From positions 124,001-188,000 of the forward strand of contig NZ_JAJSEC010000007.1 of the NCBI RefSeq assembly GCF_021272185.1: a DNA stretch of 64,000 nt. The letters run 5' to 3'. Each line of letters starts with the position of its first letter. Within the stretch, counting starts at the first letter, position 1. Positions 58,079 to 64,000 of the stretch are shown here, in pieces. The stretch is from Roseivivax sp. GX 12232. Its GTDB lineage: Bacteria; Pseudomonadota; Alphaproteobacteria; Rhodobacterales; Rhodobacteraceae. The notes under the pieces were generated by a model that was not told where the DNA came from, searched no databases, and saw only the letters and a program-made list of their open reading frames with translations. The translations under genes and the position numbers were made by a program.

Positions 58079-59728
58079 ATGGGCGAGCGTCTTCTCACCA
58101 TCACCGACCTGCGCATCGAGGGCCGCGCCGACGAGCAGTGGATCCCCATCGTGAACGGCGTCGACCTGACGCTCGACAAGGGCGAGGTCCTGGGCCTGAT
58201 CGGTGAAAGCGGCGCGGGCAAGTCGACCGTGGGCCTCGCGGCCATGGGCTACACCCGCGACGGGGTGCGCATCGCCGGCGGCTCGGTGGAGTTCGACGGC
58301 ATCGACCTGGTCAACGCGCCGCTGATGCAGAAGCGCGCGCTTCTGGGCAAGCGCATCGCCTATGTCGCGCAATCCGCCGCCGCAAGCTTCAACCCCGCGC
58401 ACAAGCTGATCGACCAGCACAGCGAGGCGCCGGTGCGCCACGGCGTCATGCGCAAGGGCGAAAGCGAGGAGGACGCGATCGAGCTTTACCGCCGCCTGCG
58501 TCTGCCCAACCCCGAGGAGATCGGCTTCCGCTATCCCCACCAGGTCTCGGGCGGCCAGCTGCAGCGGGCGATGACCGCCATGGCGATGTCCTGTAGGCCC
58601 GACCTGATCATCTTCGACGAGCCGACCACGGCGCTCGATGTGACCACCCAGATCGAGGTGCTGGCGGCGATCCGCGACATCGTCGAGCAGTTCGGCACCT
58701 CGGCGATCTACATCACCCACGACCTCGCGGTGGTCGCGCAGATGGCCGACCGCATCAAGGTGCTCCTGCGCGGCGACGAGGTCGAGGAGGCGCCGACCCG
58801 GCAGATGCTCGAGGCGCCGCAGGAAGACTATACCCGCTCGCTCTGGGCGGTGCGCAGCTTCAAGCGCCCGGCGAAACCCGCGCCTGCCGCCGATGCGGTG
58901 CCGGTCCTCTCGGTGCAGAACGTGACCGCGGGCTACGGCAAGGCGACGGTGCTGCGCGACGTCAGCTTCGACATCCACGAGGGCCGGACGGTCGCCGTGG
59001 TGGGCGAAAGCGGCTCGGGCAAATCCACCGCCGCGCGCTGCATCACCGGGCTTCTTCCGCCGCGTTCGGGGCAGGTGGAGCTCGACGGACAGGCGCTGCC
59101 GCTCGACTACCGCAACCGCTCCAAGGAGCAGCTGCGCCAGGTCCAGATGATCTACCAGATGGCCGATACCGCGCTGAACCCGCGCAAGACCATCGGCGAG
59201 ATCATCGGCCGCCCGGTGGAGTTCTACCTGGGCCTGCGCGGCAAGGCCAAGCGCGCCCGGGTCGAGGAACTTCTGACCCAGATCGAGCTGCCCCCGGGGG
59301 AATTCATCGACCGGCTGCCTTCTGAGCTCTCCGGCGGGCAGAAGCAGCGCATCGGCATCGCCCGGGCGCTGGCGGCCGAGCCCAAGTTCATCATCTGCGA
59401 CGAGGTCACCTCGGCGCTCGATCAACTTGTCGCGGAGGGCATCCTCAAGCTCTTGGCAAGACTGCAGGATGACCTCAAACTGTCGTATATGTTCATCACC
59501 CACGACCTCGCGACGGTGCGCGCCATCGCCGACGAGGTGGTGGTGATGAAGGATGGAGAGGTGGTCGAACAGGGGCCCAAGGCCGATATGTTCACGCCGC
59601 CGCACCATCCCTATACCGATCTGCTGCTGAGCTCGGTGCCGGAAATGGACCCCGATTGGCTCAGCGAGCTCCTGGCCGAACGCGGCCGCGACAACCTCGG
59701 CGATGCCGCGGTCGGGAGCATGGACTAG
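58079..59728 (+). CDS. ABC importer ATPase, DppD-DppF fusion
   Basis: This 549-aa protein carries two nucleotide-binding domains in one chain. Domain 1 has Walker A GESGAGKST, signature VSGGQLQRA and Walker B LIIFDEPTTALD. Domain 2 has GESGSGKST, LSGGQKQRIG and FIICDEVTSALD. In domain 2 the canonical EPTSALD is EVTSALD, with the catalytic Glu kept. The fusion is the GsiA-like arrangement for peptide/nickel-type importers. It starts 3 bp after dppC. Confidence 0.92.
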   Translation: MGERLLTITDLRIEGRADEQWIPIVNGVDLTLDKGEVLGLIGESGAGKSTVGLAAMGYTRDGVRIAGGSVEFDGIDLVNAPLMQKRALLGKRIAYVAQSAAASFNPAHKLIDQHSEAPVRHGVMRKGESEEDAIELYRRLRLPNPEEIGFRYPHQVSGGQLQRAMTAMAMSCRPDLIIFDEPTTALDVTTQIEVLAAIRDIVEQFGTSAIYITHDLAVVAQMADRIKVLLRGDEVEEAPTRQMLEAPQEDYTRSLWAVRSFKRPAKPAPAADAVPVLSVQNVTAGYGKATVLRDVSFDIHEGRTVAVVGESGSGKSTAARCITGLLPPRSGQVELDGQALPLDYRNRSKEQLRQVQMIYQMADTALNPRKTIGEIIGRPVEFYLGLRGKAKRARVEELLTQIELPPGEFIDRLPSELSGGQKQRIGIARALAAEPKFIICDEVTSALDQLVAEGILKLLARLQDDLKLSYMFITHDLATVRAIADEVVVMKDGEVVEQGPKADMFTPPHHPYTDLLLSSVPEMDPDWLSELLAERGRDNLGDAAVGSMD

Positions 59729-59797
59729 GGATCGCCCGGAAAAAGGGTGTGCAACGCGGCGCCTGAGCGCCGGAGAAGACGACAGGGAGAAGACCAA

Positions 59798-61351
59798 ATG
59801 ACACGTATTTCGAGACGCGGACTGCTCCGCACCGGCGCCGCCGCCGGTGTGCTGGCCGCCACCGGCCTGCCACTGCGCGCCCAGCAGGCCCAGCGCGGCG
59901 GCAAGATCACCGTCGGCCTGTCCGGCGCCAATACCTCGGACAACTGGGACGGCCGCACCCATTCGGACGTCTACATGATCTCCGCCGCCCAGGGCGCGGT
60001 CTTCGACAGCCTGACCGAGGTCGCCGCCGACGGCAGCCTGGTGGGCGAGCTGGCGACCGACTGGGAGGCTTCGGCCGACGCCAAGGTCTGGACCTTCAAC
60101 CTGCGCCAGGGCGTGACCTTCCACAACGGCAAGCCCTTCAACGCCGACGACGTGATGGAATCCATTGCGCTGCACCAGGGCGAGGACACCAAGTCCGGCG
60201 CCAAGCCGCTGGTCGAGCCGATCGTCGAGATGAAGAAGACCGGCGAGCACCAGGTGCAGTTCACCCTGGCCGCGGGCAACGCCGACTTCCCCTACCTGAT
60301 GTCGGATTATCACCTGCTGATCTATCCCGCCGGCCAGATCGAGGAGGCCATCGCCCAGGGCATCGGCACCGGCCTCTACCAGGTCTCGAGCTTCGAGCCC
60401 GGCGTGCGCTTCGTCGGCACCCGCGTCGACAGCCACTACAAGGACGGCGACGCCGGCTGGTTCGACGAGATCGAGTTCATCGCGATCAACGACAACACCG
60501 CCCGGATGAACGCGCTCTTGACCGGCCAGGTCGACGCGATCAACCGCATCGACTTCAAGACCGAGCAGCTCCTGAAGGCCAACCCCTCGATCCTCATCCA
60601 GGAGGTGACGGGCAACCAGCATTACACCTTCCCGATGCTGACCAATATCGCGCCCTTCGACGACGTGAACGTGCGCCGGGCGCTGAAATACGGGGTGAAC
60701 CGGCAGGAGATGGTCGACAAGATCCTCTTCGGGCATGGCCAGGTCGCCAACGACAGCCCGATCGGGCCCGCAAACCAGTACATGGCCGAGCTGGACCCGA
60801 TCCCCTACGACCCCGACCAGTCGAAGTACTATCTCAAGCAGGCCGGGCTCGATTCGCTGAACATCGACCTCTCGGCCTCTTCGGCGGCCTTCGAGAGCGC
60901 GGTGGACGCGGCGCAGCTCTACCAGGCCTCGGCGGCGCCCTCGGGCATCAACATCAACGTCGTGCAGGAGCCCGCGGACGGCTACTGGTCCAACGTCTGG
61001 ATCAAGAAGCCCTGGTGCGCCTGCTACTGGTCGGGCCGCGCGACCGAGGACTGGATGTTCTCCTCGGCCTACGAGGAGGGCGTGCCCTGGAACGACAGCC
61101 AGTGGGACAGCGACGACAACGCGCGCTTCCAGTCGCTGCTGGTCGAGGCCCGGGCCGAGCTCGACAGCGCCAAGCGCCGCCAGATGTACGGCGAGATGCA
61201 GACCATCCTGCGCGACGACGGCGGCGTGGTCATCCCGATGTTCGCCAACTGGGTGCAGGCCCACAACACGCGCATCGGCACGCCGGACCAGATCGGCAAC
61301 CTCTGGCAGATGGACAACTCGCGCATGGCCGAACGCTGGTGGGTCGCCTGA
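59798..61351 (+). CDS. dppA: ABC importer substrate-binding protein (family 5)
   Basis: This 517-aa protein has a Tat-type leader (RISRRGLLRTGAAAG) and a family 5 extracellular domain with WTFNLRQGVTFHNGKPFNAD and VRRALKYGVNRQEMVDKILFG. It is the periplasmic receptor of the preceding permeases and ATPase. Ligand is not predictable. It starts 69 bp after the ATPase gene, behind AGGGAGAAG. A terminator follows at 61383. Confidence 0.9.
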   Translation: MTRISRRGLLRTGAAAGVLAATGLPLRAQQAQRGGKITVGLSGANTSDNWDGRTHSDVYMISAAQGAVFDSLTEVAADGSLVGELATDWEASADAKVWTFNLRQGVTFHNGKPFNADDVMESIALHQGEDTKSGAKPLVEPIVEMKKTGEHQVQFTLAAGNADFPYLMSDYHLLIYPAGQIEEAIAQGIGTGLYQVSSFEPGVRFVGTRVDSHYKDGDAGWFDEIEFIAINDNTARMNALLTGQVDAINRIDFKTEQLLKANPSILIQEVTGNQHYTFPMLTNIAPFDDVNVRRALKYGVNRQEMVDKILFGHGQVANDSPIGPANQYMAELDPIPYDPDQSKYYLKQAGLDSLNIDLSASSAAFESAVDAAQLYQASAAPSGININVVQEPADGYWSNVWIKKPWCACYWSGRATEDWMFSSAYEEGVPWNDSQWDSDDNARFQSLLVEARAELDSAKRRQMYGEMQTILRDDGGVVIPMFANWVQAHNTRIGTPDQIGNLWQMDNSRMAERWWVA

Positions 61352-61382
61352 TCCGCATCAGCGAAACAGCCTGACAACCACG

Positions 61383-61415
61383 CACCCCGCGGCCCGCGCC
61401 GCGGGGTGTTTTCTT
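61383..61415 (+). terminator. Rho-independent terminator of the ABC importer operon
   Basis: CACCCCGCGGC (61383-61393) and GCCGCGGGGTG (61398-61408) form an 11-bp perfect stem with a 4-nt loop, followed by TTTTCTT. It lies 31 bp after the binding-protein stop. Confidence 0.93.
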
Positions 61416-61459
61416 GCGCGCCCCGGCCCAGCACGAGAACCCACCCCCAGCTTCAACTT

Positions 61460-61500
61460 GGCAAAAATACCTCGGGGGGTCCGGGGGGCTGGTCCCCCGG
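61460..61500. repeat. Rhodobacterales-type GCAAAAATAC/GGGGG intergenic repeat
   Basis: GGCAAAAATACCTCGGGGGG is followed by a hairpin with arms CCGGGGG (61481-61487) and CCCCCGG (61494-61500). From memory, close relatives of this motif recur in intergenic regions of many Roseobacter genomes. This is the only copy in the window. Confidence 0.5.
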
Positions 61501-61529
61501 CGCGCCCCCGCGCAACAAGCGCCCCGCCA

Positions 61530-61597
61530 CCTCGGCGCGCCGAGGCGGCAAAGGGCCCTCAATGCAAGAGCGGCGCCGTCGAACCCAACGGCGCCGC
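61530..61597. other. Palindrome and hairpin after hslU
   Basis: CCTCGGCGCGCCGAGG (61530-61545) is a perfect 16-bp palindrome. Arms GCGGCGCCGT (61570-61579) and ACGGCGCCGC (61588-61597) form a 10-bp hairpin about 70 bp after the hslU stop and could end its transcript, though no strong U-run follows on the minus strand. Confidence 0.5.
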
Positions 61598-61668
61598 CTC
61601 TGCGCGATTCAATATATGGTCACCAGCTAGACCGCCGCGCCAACCCGGCGCCCGCGGCCCCCGCCGCC

Positions 61669-62988
<1,320 letters not shown>

Positions 62989-63050
62989 GGGATCCTTTCT
63001 CGAACGGCGATATGCGGCTCTGTTCCGGCGCAACGGCGCCGGGGCGCGCC

Positions 63051-63608
63051 TCAGCCGCCGATCTTCTCCACGGTCAGGTTGCCGTTGGTATAGACGCAGA
63101 TGTCGCTGGCGATCTCCATCGCGCGGCGGGCCACCTCCTCGGCGGATTTCTCGGTCTCCATGAGACCCCGCGCGGCGGCCAGCGCGAAGTTTCCGCCCGA
63201 GCCGATCGCGGCGATGTCATGTTCGGGCTCGAGCACGTCGCCCGCCCCGGTGATGACATAGAGGTCCTTGCCGTCGGTCACGATCAGCATGGCCTCGAGC
63301 TTCTGCAGGTATTTGTCCGTCCGCCAGTCCTTGGCCAGTTCCACGCTGGCGCGCTGCAGCTGGCCCGGTGTCGCCTCGAGCTTGGCTTCCAGCCGCTCGA
63401 GCAGGGTGAAGGCATCGGCGGTCGAGCCCGCGAAGCCCGCGACCACGTCGTAGCCGCCGGGGCTGAGGCGGCGGACCTTGCGGGCCGAGCCCTTGATCAC
63501 GGTCTGCCCGAGGCTCACCTGGCCGTCGCCTGCGACCACCACCTCGCCGCCCTTGCGGACGCCGATGATCGTGGTGCCGTGCCAGCCGGGGAAGGTGTCG
63601 TCGGCCAT
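63051..63608 (-). CDS. hslV: HslV peptidase subunit of HslUV protease
   Basis: This 185-aa proteasome-related peptidase has [20 protein letters not shown]. The N-terminal Thr after processing is T12, preceded by an 11-residue propeptide ([11 protein letters not shown]), which is longer than the single Met of E. coli. Lys in GSARKVRRL and [10 protein letters not shown] complete the site. Two hexamers bind HslU rings in the cytoplasm. An AAAGGAGTGAG ribosome site precedes the ATG. Confidence 0.97.
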   Translation of the reverse strand: MADDTFPGWHGTTIIGVRKGGEVVVAGDGQVSLGQTVIKGSARKVRRLSPGGYDVVAGFAGSTADAFTLLERLEAKLEATPGQLQRASVELAKDWRTDKYLQKLEAMLIVTDGKDLYVITGAGDVLEPEHDIAAIGSGGNFALAAARGLMETEKSAEEVARRAMEIASDICVYTNGNLTVEKIGG

Positions 63609-63691
63609 GTCTCACTCCTTTGTCGGTCTGCCGCGATATGGGGCCTGCGGCGCGGGCGCGCAACCGGACGGCAAAAGCCCGCCCGGATACG

Positions 63692-63719
63692 AAAAGGCCC
63701 CGCGCGGGGGCGGGGCCTT
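63692..63719 (-). terminator. Rho-independent terminator of trxA
   Basis: AAGGCCCCGC (63694-63703) and GCGGGGCCTT (63710-63719) form a 10-bp stem with a 6-nt loop. On the minus strand it is followed by TTCGTATC, completing a TTTT run with the stem end. It lies about 27 bp after the trxA stop. Confidence 0.85.
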
Positions 63720-63745
63720 GAAGCTGTCACGTCTCGGACGCGGGA

Positions 63746-64000
63746 TCAGATCGACTCGTCGATCCAGCCCTTGAGCGCCGCCTTGGGCGCGGCGCCGGCG
63801 CGGTTCGACACGACCTGGCCGTCCTTGAAGATGAAGAGCGCGGGGATGCCGCGCACGCCCATCTGGGCGGCGGTGTTGGGGTTCTGGTCGACGTCCACCT
63901 TGGCGACCTTCAGCTTGCCGCCGTATTCATCGGCGAGCTCTTCCAGGGCCGGGCCGATCTGCTTGCAGGGGCCGCACCATTCGGCCCAGAAATCCACAAT
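63746..64000 (-). CDS. trxA: Thioredoxin, 5' part outside the window
   Basis: Eighty-four codons are visible, beginning [20 protein letters not shown] with the active site [24 protein letters not shown] and the cis-Pro segment [12 protein letters not shown] follow. It reduces protein disulfides with thioredoxin reductase. The true start, about 22 codons earlier, lies beyond the window edge; the GTG at 63997 is a Val codon, not a start. Confidence 0.95.
   Translation of the reverse strand: MVDFWAEWCGPCKQIGPALEELADEYGGKLKVAKVDVDQNPNTAAQMGVRGIPALFIFKDGQVVSNRAGAAPKAALKGWIDESI

Noticed and set aside
56834-61264. 1,476-codon open frame on the minus strand across the ABC importer operon
   Set aside because: It is antisense to four well-supported genes. 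Its His/Asp/Gly/Arg-rich composition is typical of a mirrored high-GC coding region.

Overview
The window is high-GC chromosomal DNA from an alphaproteobacterium, most likely the Roseobacter/Rhodobacterales group. Pointers are the hemD/mitofilin/hemY order, a TRAP uronate transporter, a NaChBac-type sodium channel, the block methyltransferase-comF-grxC-nitrilase-MarR-ubiG, hslVU next to trxA, and a GAAC-N7-GAAC SOS-box candidate of the alphaproteobacterial type. Genes are dense, and ATGA/GTGA overlaps mark many operons. I see no integrase, transposase, phage gene or CRISPR array. Very long antisense open frames (up to about 1,476 codons) are artefacts of high GC and are left out.

Layout. (1) 1-11.4 kb: a complete-looking glucuronide/hexuronate catabolic island made of two divergent operons. 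The minus operon encodes TRAP small and large permeases, a GH31 alpha-glycosidase, fructuronate reductase (UxuB) and the first codons of uronate isomerase (UxaC). The plus operon encodes the TRAP binding protein, a GH2 beta-glucuronidase, a FadR-type GntR regulator, mannonate dehydratase (UxuA) and KDG kinase (KdgK). The 215-bp divergent spacer carries two palindromic TTGGT-NN-ACCAA operators and a third degenerate site. (2) 11.6-17.5 kb: tRNA-Thr(CGT), hemY, mitofilin and hemD facing tsaD, a YciI gene and an EVE gene. (3) 17.5-18.5 kb: a gene-free kilobase rich in palindromes, with a large cruciform-like inverted repeat and two diverged copies of a structured element. (4) 18.5-24.4 kb: DUF2853, PRC-barrel, ahcY, HD hydrolase, MFS transporter and Lrp/AsnC regulator. 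(5) 24.5-29.8 kb: aldehyde dehydrogenase, omega-transaminase, glpD and a secreted DUF7282-like protein. (6) 30-36.7 kb: argG, ilvA, SDR, a REC-PP2C regulator behind an SOS-like box, and a NUDIX hydrolase. (7) 36.6-45.1 kb: a strongly G-skewed spacer with a hexanucleotide tandem repeat, hslO, a CoA-type NUDIX gene, the CCA-adding enzyme, a paired ABC exporter and an RNA m5U methyltransferase. (8) 45.1-54 kb: sodium channel, two L,D-transpeptidase-fold proteins, CAP lipoprotein, a 64-aa membrane protein, YiiX-like protein, hemH, comF block. (9) 54-64 kb: ubiG, proline iminopeptidase, a peptide-type ABC importer operon, hslVU and a 5'-truncated trxA.

How it fits together. The uronate island reads as one pathway: TRAP import of a carboxylated glycoside, intracellular hydrolysis by GH2 and GH31, then glucuronate to fructuronate (UxaC), mannonate (UxuB), 2-keto-3-deoxygluconate (UxuA) and its 6-phosphate (KdgK), probably repressed by the GntR protein at the shared spacer. 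Most other loci are housekeeping. The main unexplained signals are the structured kilobase at 17.5-18.5 kb, the repeated CCAGAGG boxes before the aldehyde dehydrogenase, the SOS-like box before the REC-PP2C gene, the methyltransferase-like protein without a SAM loop, and the G-skewed spacer with its tandem repeat. All assignments rest on reading the sequence and on family knowledge; no search was run.
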